A DNA stretch of 32,449 nt from Prevotellamassilia sp. (lineage in GTDB: Bacteria; Bacteroidota; Bacteroidia; Bacteroidales; Bacteroidaceae), in the NCBI GenBank assembly GCA_009775705.1, contig VSQE01000023.1, forward strand, positions 1 to 32,449, written 5' to 3'. The stretch's first letter is position 1. Each line of letters starts with the position of its first letter. Both the position numbers and the translations under genes were made by a program. The notes under the pieces are model-generated. The model was not told the origin of the DNA, did no database searches, and worked only from the letters and a program-made list of their open reading frames with translations. Positions 14,561-23,485 of the stretch are shown one piece after another.

Positions 14561-15151
14561 ATGAAAGAAGAAAAGAACATATTTCCGATATTCGAGCAAA
14601 TGCTGAGCCGCAAAGACAAGGAAGAACTGCTGGGCCAGCGCGGAACAATGCTATGGTTCACCGGTCTGAGCGGATCGGGAAAAAGCACGGTGGCAATCGC
14701 AGTGGAGCGCGAGCTGCACCGCAGGGGGAAGCTCTGCCGACTGCTTGACGGCGACAACGTGCGCACCGGCATCAACCGCGGTCTGGGCTTTTCCGAGGAA
14801 GACCGCCGCGAAAACATCCGCCGCATCGCCGAAACGGGAAAACTATTCGTAGACACCGGCATCATCACACTGGCCTCCTTCGTCAGTCCCACACGCGAAC
14901 TGCGCGACATGGCCCGCGACATCATCGGAACGGAAGATTTCAAGGAAATTTATGTCTGCACTCCGCTTGAAGAGTGCGAGCGCCGCGACGTGAAAGGTCT
15001 CTACGCACGGGCACGGCGGGGCGAGATAAAAGACTTCACCGGCATCTCCGCTCCGTTCGAGGCTCCGGAACATCCGGCCCTCGCAATCGACACTTCCGTT
15101 GTGCCGCTCCGGGAAAGCGTGGAACGTATTCTGAAACTGCTCTCCCTCTGA
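14561..15151 (+). CDS. cysC: Adenylylsulfate (APS) kinase
   Basis: A 196-residue cytoplasmic kinase that phosphorylates APS to PAPS. The P-loop GLSGSGKST is at residues 35-43, followed by the DGDNVR motif, the GLGFSEEDRRENIRRIAE segment that binds APS, and FVSPTRELRD with the conserved S-P. RDVKGLYARARRGEIKDFTGISAPFEAPEHP is the classic lid/C-terminal motif. Length is typical. The substrate APS is made by CysDN, which is not in this window. The gene closes the presumed cysQ-permease-cysC operon. Confidence 0.95.
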   Translation: MKEEKNIFPIFEQMLSRKDKEELLGQRGTMLWFTGLSGSGKSTVAIAVERELHRRGKLCRLLDGDNVRTGINRGLGFSEEDRRENIRRIAETGKLFVDTGIITLASFVSPTRELRDMARDIIGTEDFKEIYVCTPLEECERRDVKGLYARARRGEIKDFTGISAPFEAPEHPALAIDTSVVPLRESVERILKLLSL

Positions 15152-15197
15152 CGGCACAGCAAAACCCACGGACACATTCATAAAAAAACGAAATAAT

Positions 15198-15228
15198 TTT
15201 GCACATCTCCGTCCAAGACGTAACTTTG
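15198..15228 (+). promoter_or_regulatory. Promoter of DUF1573 gene
   Basis: TTTG at 15198-15201, a 19-base spacer and TAACTTTG at 15221-15228 match the consensus well. The predicted 5' leader is only about 20-25 bases before the ATG at 15258. Confidence 0.75.
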
Positions 15229-15257
15229 TAAACCGATAGAAAAAATCCTTCTCGCCA

Positions 15258-16328
15258 ATGAAACGAATCCTTATCACCCTGTTGTTGGGTCTCGCCGCAG
15301 GAACGGCAGTCCGTCTGACGGCCCAACCCGTCGCTACGTTCGATGTCCTGCGCCATGACTTCGGATCGCTCCTATGGAAAGTAGGCGGCCGCACCACCTT
15401 CAAGGTAACGAACACGGGCGATGAAAACCTGACCATACAGGACGTACATCCGGACTGCGGCTGCACCGTAGCGGCATGGACACGCGAGCCCCTGCGGCCC
15501 GGAGCCACCGGCGAGATTTACGTGGAATACGATGCCGAGCTGCTGGGACGCTTCCGCAAGCTGCTGGCCGTGAAGACCAACGCCTCGGACCAGCCGATAT
15601 GGCTCACGGTGAGCGGCGATGTCGTAATGGAGAAAAAGGAATATTCGGGCGACTATCCGTATCGCATCGGCGACATTCATCTGAGTTCGGACAACATCGA
15701 GTTCGATGACGTGAACCGCGGAGACATGCCGGTCAAGGTGTTGCGCGTTTTCAACAACAGCAAGAAATCCTATTCGCCCGAGCTGATGCACCTGCCCCGC
15801 TACCTATCGGCCAAAGCCGACCCCGAAACCGTGCGGCCGGGACGTGTGGGTAATATCTACGTAAGCCTGAACAGCGAACTGCTACGCACAATGGGCCTGA
15901 CACAGACCCACATCTACCTGAGCCGTTTCCCGGGAGACAGGGTGAACAAAGAGAACGAGATTTACGTCTCCGCAACCATCCTGCCCCAGAACGAATGGAC
16001 CGCCGAACAGCTGGCCGCCGCCCCGACGGCAACTCTCGACAGCCTCTCGCTTGACCTGGGCGACATGGCCGGAAAGAAGAAGGTACGGGGATATATCACG
16101 ATTTCGAATACCGGAAAATCCCCGCTCGTCATCAGCGCGCTGCAAGTATACAACCCCGGACTGAGCGTCAGCCTGAACAAACGGCGCATCAAACCGGGAC
16201 AAAGCGACAAACTGAAAATCACAGTCAATGCCAACAGCCATTATTTCAAAGGCCGCCGCCGCGTTCTGCTCATCACCAACGATCCTCAGAACCAGAAAAT
16301 AGTGATAGACGTGACTGTAAAAAAATAG
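15258..16328 (+). CDS. Exported DUF1573 protein
   Basis: A 356-residue protein with a signal peptide (MKRILITLLLGLAAGTAVRLTAQ). The DUF1573 signature, ATFDVLRHDFG...TTFKVTNTGDENLTIQDVHPDCGCTVAAW...PGATGEIYVEYDA, occupies residues 28-110, with the CGC pair of the family. A central domain of the same Ig-like type follows (DDVNRGDMPVKVLRVFNNSKKSY), and a third near the C-terminus (LDLGDMAGKKKVRGYITISNTGKSPLVISALQVYNPGLSV), so it appears to be three ASH/PapD-like beta-sandwiches. Such proteins are common periplasmic or surface proteins in Bacteroidetes with no settled role. It has its own promoter and lies just upstream of a tRNA gene. Confidence 0.88.
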   Translation: MKRILITLLLGLAAGTAVRLTAQPVATFDVLRHDFGSLLWKVGGRTTFKVTNTGDENLTIQDVHPDCGCTVAAWTREPLRPGATGEIYVEYDAELLGRFRKLLAVKTNASDQPIWLTVSGDVVMEKKEYSGDYPYRIGDIHLSSDNIEFDDVNRGDMPVKVLRVFNNSKKSYSPELMHLPRYLSAKADPETVRPGRVGNIYVSLNSELLRTMGLTQTHIYLSRFPGDRVNKENEIYVSATILPQNEWTAEQLAAAPTATLDSLSLDLGDMAGKKKVRGYITISNTGKSPLVISALQVYNPGLSVSLNKRRIKPGQSDKLKITVNANSHYFKGRRRVLLITNDPQNQKIVIDVTVKK

Positions 16329-16359
16329 GAGAAAGTTTTTTCGTCTGAAAAAAAACTTT

Positions 16360-16367
16360 TATCTTTG
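16360..16367 (+). promoter_or_regulatory. Promoter -7 element of tRNA-Pro
   Basis: TATCTTTG lies 10 bases before the mature tRNA start, with a T tract (16336-16341) at the -33 position. Confidence 0.6.
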
Positions 16368-16377
16368 CACCCGCAAT

Positions 16378-16450
16378 CGGAAAGTAGCGCAGTTGGTAGC
16401 GCACTACGTTCGGGACGTAGGGGTCGGGCGTTCGAGTCGCCTCTTTCCGA
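16378..16450 (+). tRNA. tRNA-Pro (anticodon CGG)
   Basis: Acceptor arms CGGAAAG (16378-16384) and CTTTCCG (16443-16449) pair perfectly, with A as discriminator. The D arm contains GCGC-AGTTGGTA-GCGC. The anticodon stem CTACG/CGTAG encloses the loop TTCGGGA, giving anticodon CGG for proline. The T loop is TTCGAGT. No CCA is encoded. A strong terminator follows at once. Confidence 0.93.
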
Positions 16451-16454
16451 CACA

Positions 16455-16499
16455 ATCCGGGATAACTGACGGAATGTCGTCAAGTTATCCCGGATTTTT
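16455..16499 (+). terminator. Intrinsic terminator after tRNA-Pro
   Basis: The arms AATCCGGGATAACT and AGTTATCCCGGATT form a stem of about 14 base pairs, followed by a run of T. It should end the tRNA transcript efficiently. Confidence 0.85.
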
Positions 16500-16595
16500 C
16501 ATTAAGAAGATGCCGTTTCCGGACAATCTCCTCCCAGGGAACATGAAATAAATACTAAAAACAGGCGTTTTCTTTCATTTTAGAAAAATTGTAAG

Positions 16596-16603
16596 TACTT
16601 TTG
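16596..16603 (+). promoter_or_regulatory. Promoter -7 element of envelope block
   Basis: TACTTTTG matches TAnnTTTG and lies about 50 bases before the lipoprotein ATG at 16655. The probable -33 region is the T-rich CTTT at 16572-16575. Confidence 0.6.
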
Positions 16604-16654
16604 CATCTTGTAAAAAACTGAAATTACGCGACGACGCTTTATTCTGAAAGAATT

Positions 16655-18043
16655 ATGAAAAGAATTACTCTTGCCGTCCTCACAATAGCCCTCACGGCTG
16701 TTCTGTCCGCATTGGCAACAAGTTGCAGCACGGACGACTCTTTGGAATACACCCCCTCGGGCGAGTGTTTCATAAAAGCCGCAGAGCTCGGGAAACTGAA
16801 ACGGATTATGCACACTTTGGATTCCAAAGGAAAGGACAGCACATACGTCACACCCGTAACGGGCAGCTACTACCCTCTGAGCATTGACCAGAAAAACGGA
16901 CGCATCTATAATGCGGACTCTCTGCCAAAAGGAACCGACGCAAAACGTATCGTATTTTCCACGATCGCAGCCTCGGGCAGCATAATGATCCGATCGCTCG
17001 CCACAGGAAAGGATACCGTCTTCACGGCATCGGACAGCACGGACTGCACTGCAGAGCGTCTGGTTACGGTATATAGCCCCGACGGGCTCTCGAAAAGGCC
17101 CTACCGCATGAACATCAATGTGCACCGCGAAGAACCCGACAGTTTCCGCTGGACACGTCTTGCCGCAGGCGATCCTCTTGTCGCCGCGCTCACACGTACC
17201 CGCGCACTCGTCAGGAACAACGAGATATATCTGTTCGGCAGCAGCACGGACGGAACCATTCTGCTTACAGCCCGCCCCGAGACACCGGTGGTATGGACAC
17301 GGACGCTTCTGAACGAAGACATCGACATCCGTTCGGTGCAACTGTTCAAGAACCAGTTTTTCGCACTCTGCAAAGGTGAGGTCATGACTTCGACGGACGG
17401 ACACACCTGGACTGCCACCGGAGCGGAACTGAAACCGGAACTTCTCCCGACAACAGGCTCGACTTTCATGACCGCCATAAAAGGCCGGCACATCTACAGT
17501 TCCACCGATGGCCGTACATGGACAGAAGACCGTGCCGACACACCGCTACAACTGCCTGCGGACCATGTGGCCGGCATCTGCATGCCCTCGCCTACAGACC
17601 CCCAATTTGAAAGTCTGTTGTTTGCCGGCCTGCTCAACGGGAACTCCGTTGTCTGGAAGCGCGACATAGACCTCAATCCCGAAGACAACGAAGTATTCCC
17701 TTGGATATATCTCCCTCCCGTAGACAATCCCGCCTATGCCTGTCCGGCAACGGAAGATCTCGTGCTGTTGCCATACGACAACAGCACCCTGCTCATAGGG
17801 ATCGACCAAAAGACAAATGCTCCACTTCTGCGTCTGAGCAGAGACAACGGCCGCTCCTGGCGGGCCGACGAGTTTGGCATGCCCTCTTCTCTGGCCCCGC
17901 TTACCACCATAGCCGCCTCGGTCGACAAAGCCAACTGCATCTGGATATTCTGTAGCGGAAGCGGTGAGATTTGGAGGGGAAGGCTAAACCGTCTGGGATG
18001 GAAGGAGGAGACGGGCGCTTTCCTCAAATCAATGAAACGATGA
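16655..18043 (+). CDS. DUF6242-like lipoprotein
   Basis: A 462-residue protein. The N-terminus MKRITLAVLTIALTAV... ends in a lipobox (LATSC), followed by STDDSLEY, so it should be an envelope lipoprotein. Residues about 25-150 form a domain with SYYPLSIDQKNGRIYNADSLPKGTD and IRSLATGKDTVF. Residues 150-460 contain repeated WTRT/WTATG/RTWTED/RSWRADEFG segments typical of sialidase-like or Asp-box beta-propellers (S-x-D-G-x-x-W, e.g. STDGHTWTATG and SRDNGRSWRADEFG). The overall layout matches Bacteroides proteins named DUF6242, as far as I recall. It is the first gene of a run leading to uppS and bamA, so a role in envelope assembly is possible but unproven. Confidence 0.75.
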   Translation: MKRITLAVLTIALTAVLSALATSCSTDDSLEYTPSGECFIKAAELGKLKRIMHTLDSKGKDSTYVTPVTGSYYPLSIDQKNGRIYNADSLPKGTDAKRIVFSTIAASGSIMIRSLATGKDTVFTASDSTDCTAERLVTVYSPDGLSKRPYRMNINVHREEPDSFRWTRLAAGDPLVAALTRTRALVRNNEIYLFGSSTDGTILLTARPETPVVWTRTLLNEDIDIRSVQLFKNQFFALCKGEVMTSTDGHTWTATGAELKPELLPTTGSTFMTAIKGRHIYSSTDGRTWTEDRADTPLQLPADHVAGICMPSPTDPQFESLLFAGLLNGNSVVWKRDIDLNPEDNEVFPWIYLPPVDNPAYACPATEDLVLLPYDNSTLLIGIDQKTNAPLLRLSRDNGRSWRADEFGMPSSLAPLTTIAASVDKANCIWIFCSGSGEIWRGRLNRLGWKEETGAFLKSMKR

Positions 18044-18095
18044 AAGGATGCCGCCAGGCCCTCACTCCTTATATATTATAACGAAAAGAATCATC

Positions 18096-18785
18096 ATGCC
18101 GATACGCTATATATGCTTGCTCATGTTTCTGCTCACGGCTCCGCGCGCAGCGGCACAGGAAGAAACGGAATACCGCCTCGAACTGGGCGCGGGAGCAGGC
18201 TTGGGATTCGGCCTTACGGATGTGAACGACAAATTTTTCGGCAACGCGCAACCCGCCGGAGGTTTGCTGGCCCGTTTTCTGCTGAATCCGCGGATGAGCA
18301 TCAAAACCGCAGCGGGTTATACCCGGCTTACGGGAAATACCGGCGGCCGCTCCGCTTTTTATCCGGCCGTTCCCGACAACGCAGGCAACGAACAGTTGGA
18401 TTTCAAAGCCGATGCCAAGCTCTATAGCCTGAGCGCATCCTACGAACTGAATTTCCTGCCCTACGGATTCCAGAAAAGCTATCAGGGTTTCTCGCGCATC
18501 ACCCCTTTCATCCAAGTGGGGTTGGGACTGGCCTACAGCGATGCCGGCCGAAACGTGGCCTTCAACATTCCGATAGGAGCAGGCGTGAAATACAAAGTCG
18601 GACCACGGTTGAATCTGGGGCTCGACTGGCAGATGCACTTCTCTCTCAGCGATAAACTGGAAGGGCTGGAAGCGCCTTTGGGCATCTCTTCATCGGGATT
18701 CCGGAACAAAGACCATTTCTCGCTGACCATGCTGACACTGACATACGACCTCTCGCCTCGCTGCCCCAACTGCAACAAGGACTGA
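18096..18785 (+). CDS. Outer-membrane beta-barrel protein
   Basis: A 229-residue protein from the ATG at 18096; the frame is open further upstream but the signal peptide MPIRYICLLMFLLTAPRAAAQ begins here. The mature part alternates short amphipathic strands with glycine and aromatic residues (LELGAGAGLGFGLTDVND, SIKTAAGYTRLTG, LSASYELNFLPYGF, TPFIQVGLGLAYSD, RLNLGLDWQMHFSLSD), ending HFSLTMLTLTYDLS, and fits an 8-stranded barrel of the OmpA/PorT-like type. It ends with RCPNCNKD. The gene sits about 50 bases after the lipoprotein gene and 30 before uppS, so it is probably co-transcribed. Confidence 0.78.
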   Translation: MPIRYICLLMFLLTAPRAAAQEETEYRLELGAGAGLGFGLTDVNDKFFGNAQPAGGLLARFLLNPRMSIKTAAGYTRLTGNTGGRSAFYPAVPDNAGNEQLDFKADAKLYSLSASYELNFLPYGFQKSYQGFSRITPFIQVGLGLAYSDAGRNVAFNIPIGAGVKYKVGPRLNLGLDWQMHFSLSDKLEGLEAPLGISSSGFRNKDHFSLTMLTLTYDLSPRCPNCNKD

Positions 18786-18814
18786 GGCAAAACGCAAACG
18801 AAACAATACGAAGA

Positions 18815-19567
18815 ATGACAACTCTCGAACAATTAGACCCGAACCGCATACCCGCACATATCGCCATCATCATGGACGGCAACGGGCGATGGGCCAAAGC
18901 GCGCGGACTGAACCGCAGTCTGGGCCATCAGGCTGGCGTGGAGACCGTAAAGATCATCACGGAGGCAGCCTCTAATCTGGGAGTGAAATATCTGACACTC
19001 TACACCTTTTCCACAGAAAACTGGAACCGGCCCACGGCAGAAGTGGCCGCTCTCATGTCGCTCATCCTCACCGCAATGGAAGAGGAGCTTTTCATGAAAA
19101 ACAACGTCCGCCTACGCACGATCGGAGATCTGAAACGCCTGCCGGAGGAAGTGCAGACAGCCATCCGGAAACTGGAACAACACACAGCAGGAAATACCGG
19201 TACGACCTTGGTTATCGCCCTGAGCTATTCGTCCAAATGGGAAATAACGGAAGCCGTCCGGAATATTGCCGCCCGGGTCGCAAACGGAGAAACGGCGACC
19301 GGAGACATTGACGAAGACACGCTCAACGCCGAAATGTCCACCGCTTTCATGCCCGATCCGGATCTTCTGATCCGCACGGGAGGCGAAAAGCGCCTGAGCA
19401 ATTATCTGCTGTGGCAGTGCGCCTACTCCGAACTGTATTTCTGCGACACCTATTGGCCTGACTTCAACCAGGAGGCATTCTGTCAGGCCATCCTCGATTA
19501 TCAAAAACGCGAACGCCGTTTCGGTAAGACCAGCGAACAAATCGTAGCAACCCAATCTGAACAATAG
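18815..19567 (+). CDS. uppS: Isoprenyl (undecaprenyl diphosphate) synthase
   Basis: A 250-residue cis-prenyltransferase that extends farnesyl diphosphate with isopentenyl diphosphate to make the C55 carrier for peptidoglycan and glycans. The active-site motif HIAIIMDGNGRWAKARG with the key Asp is at residues 13-29, followed by GHQAGVETVKII, YTFSTENWNRP, the RTIGDL region, and the C-terminal signature DLLIRTGGEKRLSNYLLWQCAYSELYF. Length is typical. bamA begins 5 bases after the stop. Confidence 0.95.
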   Translation: MTTLEQLDPNRIPAHIAIIMDGNGRWAKARGLNRSLGHQAGVETVKIITEAASNLGVKYLTLYTFSTENWNRPTAEVAALMSLILTAMEEELFMKNNVRLRTIGDLKRLPEEVQTAIRKLEQHTAGNTGTTLVIALSYSSKWEITEAVRNIAARVANGETATGDIDEDTLNAEMSTAFMPDPDLLIRTGGEKRLSNYLLWQCAYSELYFCDTYWPDFNQEAFCQAILDYQKRERRFGKTSEQIVATQSEQ

Positions 19568-19572
19568 ATCCT

Positions 19573-22188
19573 ATGAACCATATATTTTCTGTCCGTTTCC
19601 TTCTGGCATTCTGCCTTCTGATGACTGCAACCCTACGGCTGAACGCACAAAACCAGCCGGAGATCACATATACAGCCGACCATCCCCGCTATATTCTGGG
19701 AGGACTGACCATCGAAGGCGGAAAAAATTTTGACGAAGAACTGCTTAAAAGCATATCGGGCCTGAAGATAGGCCAAAGCTACGAGATTCCCGGACCCGAC
19801 ATCAGCGACGCCATCCGGCGCTACTGGCAGCAGCGTCTATTCTCGAACGTACGCATCGAAGCCGACAGCATCGTAGGCAGCAGAATATACCTGCGTGTCA
19901 TTCTCACGGCCCAGCCACGCATCTCCAGCATCAACTATACGGGGGTGAAAAAGACGGAACGCGAAGATATTGAAAAGAGACTCGGGCTCCAGACCGGCAG
20001 CCAGATCACTCCCGACATGGTAGACCGCGCAAAAATCATCATCAAACGCTACTTTGAGGAAAAGGGATTCAAAAATGCCGCCGTGGAAATCGTCCAGCGC
20101 GAAGACGTGACGGGAGAGAACAAGGTGCTCGTGGATGTCAACATCAACAAGAACGAGAAAATCAAGGTGCGCCACATCTATATAACAGGTATCGAGCATA
20201 AAAAGATCGGCAAACTGAAACGTGCCATGAAAAAAACACACGAGAAATCTCTGCGGAACCTGCTACGCTCAAAGAAATACCTGCCCGAGAAATACGAGGA
20301 AGACAAAGGCCTCCTGATAGACCGCATGAACTCGTGGGGCTACCGCGACGCCCTAATCCGGAAAGACAGCGTCGCAACCGTAGACGATTCACACGTCGAC
20401 ATCTATCTTGACCTGTACGAAGGGCAGAAATACTACCTGCGCGATGTCGTATGGGTGGGCAACACGGTATACCCTTCGGAAAGTCTGGCCCGCACACTCA
20501 AAATGAAACGCGGAGACCTCTACGACCAGTCTTTAATGAACAAACGTCTTTTCTCGGACGAGGATGCCATCGGCAACCTCTACTACAACAACGGATACGT
20601 GTTTTACCGTCTCACACCCGTTGAGATCAATGTCGACGGAGATTCCATTGATCTGGAGATGCGCATCCACGAAGGCAACCAGGCCACGTTCAACAATGTC
20701 CGCATCGCCGGCAACGACCGGGTCTACGAAGACGTAATCCGACGCGAGCTGCGAACCAAACCCGGCGACCTCTTCACGATGGATGCCATCCAGCGTACCT
20801 TGCGCGAACTGGCCAGCATGAACCAGTTCGACCCCGAAGCCCTCCAGTCCGAAATCGGTAAAAACATCCGTCCGGACGAGGCCAGCGGTACGGTAGACAT
20901 CACCTATCCGCTCGTCACCAAAGGCGGCGACCAGGTAGAACTTTCCGCCGGCTGGGGACAGACCGGCATCGTGGGCCGCATAGGTTTGAAATTCACAAAC
21001 TTCTCCATCCAGAATCTCTTCGGAAAAGGCTCCAAACGCGCCGGTTTCATTCCTCAGGGAGACGGTCAGACGCTCTCCATCAGCGGCCAGACAAACGGTA
21101 CTTACTACCAGAGCTACTCCCTCTCCTTCCTCGATCCCTGGTTCGGCCGCAAACGCCCCAACCAGTTCTCCGCGTCTTTCTTCTATTCCAAGCAGAGCGA
21201 CGTAAGTTCCAACTTCTACAACAGCAACTACTACAACAACTATTACAACTACCTCTACGGCAACAACAGCAACTACTACAACTATTCCAACTACTACGAC
21301 CCCGACAAGTATGTGAAAATGTTCGGCTTCTCTCTGGGCTTCGGAAAACGTCTGAGCTGGCCCGATGACTACTTCATGTTCATGGCCGAACTTTCCTATA
21401 CCCGTTACATACTCAAATCCTGGCAATACTTTCTCATCACAGACGGTAACTGCAACAACATCGGCCTGACACTCACCATCAACCGCTCCTCTACCAACCA
21501 TCCGTTCTACCCGAGCCGCGGTTCCGAGTTCCTGCTTTCCGTCACTGCCACCCCTCCCTATTCCCTCTGGGACAAAAAGGACTACAAAAACCTGGCCACC
21601 AACTACCAGAGTGCCGACTACCAGAGAGAGGCGCAGGAAAAATACCGCTGGATAGAATACCACAAATGGAAATTCAAGTTCCGCACCTTCACCGCACTGA
21701 CCGGCGGACTGAAAGCTCCGGTCCTCATGACACGCGTGGAATGCGGCATTCTCGGTGCATACAACCGCTACAAGAAGTCACCCTTCGAGACCTACTACGT
21801 GGGTGGTGACGGCATGTCGGGCTACTCCACAGGCTACGCCACCGAAACCATCGGCCTGCGCGGCTATGACAACGGTTCGCTGGCCGGAAACAACGGACAG
21901 AACGGTTACGCCTACAGCCGTATGACGCTGGAGCTCCGCTACCCCCTCATGCTCGAAGCCTCCACCAGTCTCTATGCCCTTGCCTTCGTTGAAGGAGGTA
22001 ACGCATGGAGCGATGTCAACAAATTCAATCCTTTCAACATGAAGCGCAGTGCCGGTATCGGTGTGCGCATCCTGCTGCCGATGGTAGGTCTGATGGGCAT
22101 CGACTGGGCCTACGGTTTCCAGAAAAACATCAACGGACAGAAAGCCGGCGGCCCACAGTTCCACTTCATCATCGGACAGGAATTCTAA
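19573..22188 (+). CDS. bamA: Outer-membrane protein assembly factor BamA
   Basis: An 871-residue Omp85-family protein that folds beta-barrel proteins into the outer membrane. After the signal peptide (ending LRLNAQ) come five POTRA-like repeats over about residues 25-440, visible as repeated GNTVYPSESL / GNDRVYEDVIRRELRTKPGDLFT and similar beta-alpha units. Residues about 450-871 form the 16-strand barrel; VRILLPMVGLMGIDWAYGF and the terminal HFIIGQEF end the barrel with an aromatic residue. An Asn/Tyr-rich stretch (about 546-580) in an early barrel loop is unusual. It is followed by two Skp/OmpH genes, the normal Bacteroidales order. Confidence 0.94.
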   Translation: MNHIFSVRFLLAFCLLMTATLRLNAQNQPEITYTADHPRYILGGLTIEGGKNFDEELLKSISGLKIGQSYEIPGPDISDAIRRYWQQRLFSNVRIEADSIVGSRIYLRVILTAQPRISSINYTGVKKTEREDIEKRLGLQTGSQITPDMVDRAKIIIKRYFEEKGFKNAAVEIVQREDVTGENKVLVDVNINKNEKIKVRHIYITGIEHKKIGKLKRAMKKTHEKSLRNLLRSKKYLPEKYEEDKGLLIDRMNSWGYRDALIRKDSVATVDDSHVDIYLDLYEGQKYYLRDVVWVGNTVYPSESLARTLKMKRGDLYDQSLMNKRLFSDEDAIGNLYYNNGYVFYRLTPVEINVDGDSIDLEMRIHEGNQATFNNVRIAGNDRVYEDVIRRELRTKPGDLFTMDAIQRTLRELASMNQFDPEALQSEIGKNIRPDEASGTVDITYPLVTKGGDQVELSAGWGQTGIVGRIGLKFTNFSIQNLFGKGSKRAGFIPQGDGQTLSISGQTNGTYYQSYSLSFLDPWFGRKRPNQFSASFFYSKQSDVSSNFYNSNYYNNYYNYLYGNNSNYYNYSNYYDPDKYVKMFGFSLGFGKRLSWPDDYFMFMAELSYTRYILKSWQYFLITDGNCNNIGLTLTINRSSTNHPFYPSRGSEFLLSVTATPPYSLWDKKDYKNLATNYQSADYQREAQEKYRWIEYHKWKFKFRTFTALTGGLKAPVLMTRVECGILGAYNRYKKSPFETYYVGGDGMSGYSTGYATETIGLRGYDNGSLAGNNGQNGYAYSRMTLELRYPLMLEASTSLYALAFVEGGNAWSDVNKFNPFNMKRSAGIGVRILLPMVGLMGIDWAYGFQKNINGQKAGGPQFHFIIGQEF

Positions 22189-22255
22189 AATCACAAAACC
22201 TGAAATAGAGAGAACCGGGAAATAATTTTATTTATTCACCAAAAAAGAGAACAAC

Positions 22256-22771
22256 ATGAAAAAACTAATCACACTCGGAGTCCTGCTGCTCAGCTTCAGC
22301 CTCGGCGCGTCCGCACAGAAGTTCGCGCTCATCGACATGGAATACATCATGAGCAACATCCCCGCCTACGAACGGGCCAGCGAACAGTTGAACCAGGTAT
22401 CCAAGAAATGGCAGGCCGAGGTCGAAGCCATCGACAACCAGGCAAAAACCCTCTACAAGAACTATCAGAACGAGGCAGTCTTCCTCTCCGAAGCACAGAA
22501 GAAAGAGCGCGAGCAGGCCATCGTAGACAAGGAAAAGGAAGCCGCCGAACTGAAAAAGAAATATTTCGCGCCGCAGGGCGAACTTTACAAAAAACGCGTA
22601 TCGCTCATCGAGCCCATACAGGACGAAATATACAATGCCGTCAAAGGCATTGCCCAAAGCAAAGGGTTCCAGCTCATTCTGGACCGCTCCTCGGACGCGG
22701 GCATCATTTTTGCCTCACCCTCCATCGACATCAGCAACGAGGTTTTGAGCAAATTAGGCTATTCCAACTAA
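22256..22771 (+). CDS. OmpH/Skp-family periplasmic chaperone 1
   Basis: A 171-residue exported protein with the signal MKKLITLGVLLLSFSLGASA. The mature protein starts QKFALIDMEYIMSNIPAY, the beta-strand hallmark of Skp. A long charged coiled coil (about residues 40-115) follows, ending in FAPQGELYKKRVSLIEPIQDEIYNAVKGIAQSKGFQLILDRSS. Skp trimers hold unfolded outer-membrane proteins in their tentacles and pass them to BamA. It lies 68 bases after bamA. Confidence 0.92.
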   Translation: MKKLITLGVLLLSFSLGASAQKFALIDMEYIMSNIPAYERASEQLNQVSKKWQAEVEAIDNQAKTLYKNYQNEAVFLSEAQKKEREQAIVDKEKEAAELKKKYFAPQGELYKKRVSLIEPIQDEIYNAVKGIAQSKGFQLILDRSSDAGIIFASPSIDISNEVLSKLGYSN

Positions 22772-22777
22772 AATCAT

Positions 22778-22785
22778 TATATTTG
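22778..22785 (+). promoter_or_regulatory. Internal promoter -7 element between skp genes
   Basis: TATATTTG lies 7 bases after the first skp stop and about 45 bases before the second skp start. This may let the second gene be expressed separately. Confidence 0.5.
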
Positions 22786-22828
22786 CATCCCGCACAAAAC
22801 GAATCAACAATTAAAAAATAAAGACATT

Positions 22829-23353
22829 ATGATCAAAAAAATTCTGATGCTGGTGCTGCTTGCCACACCGCTGAGCCTTGCCGCCCAAAAGTTCGCTCAC
22901 TTCAACATGCCCGAAGTGGTACAGGCTCTGCCTGCCTACAAAACAGCCCAGACCGAGCTGGAAGACATGGCCAAAAAGTTTGAGACCGATCTCAACGAGA
23001 TGCGCAAGGAAATCACCACCAAGATGGAAAAATACCAGACCGAGGTGAACGAAAGTACTCCCGCCAACATTCGCCAACGCCGCGAACAGGAAATCATGGA
23101 CATGCAGCAGAAGTTCGAGCAGGCCCGCCAGGACAACGCACAGGCTTTCGAGGAAGCCCGCCAGTCCAAGATGCAGCCTCTCTACCAGAAGATTTCCGAT
23201 GCCGTAAATGCCGTAGCCAAAGAAGGCAGCTACGTCTATGTCATCGACAAAGCCGGTGCCCAGGCCACCATCTTCATCAACGAAAGCCTCAGCGAGGACG
23301 TTACCAAGAAAGTAATGGGCAAGCTCGGCATCACCGCACCTGCCGCCAAATAA
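22829..23353 (+). CDS. OmpH/Skp-family periplasmic chaperone 2
   Basis: A 174-residue paralogue of the previous gene with the signal MIKKILMLVLLATPLSLAA. The mature part begins QKFAHFNMPEVVQALPAYKTAQ, with a coiled coil of Lys/Glu-rich repeats to about residue 120, then MQPLYQKISDAVNAVAKEGSYVYVIDKAG. It ends with an AlaPro-rich GKLGITAPAAK. Two tandem Skp-like genes after bamA are usual in Bacteroidales. A terminator follows. Confidence 0.92.
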   Translation: MIKKILMLVLLATPLSLAAQKFAHFNMPEVVQALPAYKTAQTELEDMAKKFETDLNEMRKEITTKMEKYQTEVNESTPANIRQRREQEIMDMQQKFEQARQDNAQAFEEARQSKMQPLYQKISDAVNAVAKEGSYVYVIDKAGAQATIFINESLSEDVTKKVMGKLGITAPAAK

Positions 23354-23369
23354 GCGGAAAGACATTTTC

Positions 23370-23426
23370 AAGAGAGGACGGAAAAAGTTTCGGAAGAAAC
23401 ACCTTTCATCCTCTCTTATTTTTTTT
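23370..23426 (+). terminator. Terminator after skp pair
   Basis: AAGAGAGGA (23370-23378) pairs with TCCTCTCTT (23409-23417), and a T tract follows (23419-23426). The long loop contains a smaller GTTTCGGAAGAAAC hairpin. This closes the bamA-skp operon. Confidence 0.7.
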
Positions 23427-23485
23427 GAAAACATAAGAGAATATACCCAAAAGAAAAACATTTTCAATCAGAATATAAAACCAAT

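Noticed and set aside
20533..21663. 376-residue minus-strand frame opposite bamA
   Set aside because: Val/Gly-rich antisense translation of the BamA barrel, including the Asn/Tyr stretch; no start context.
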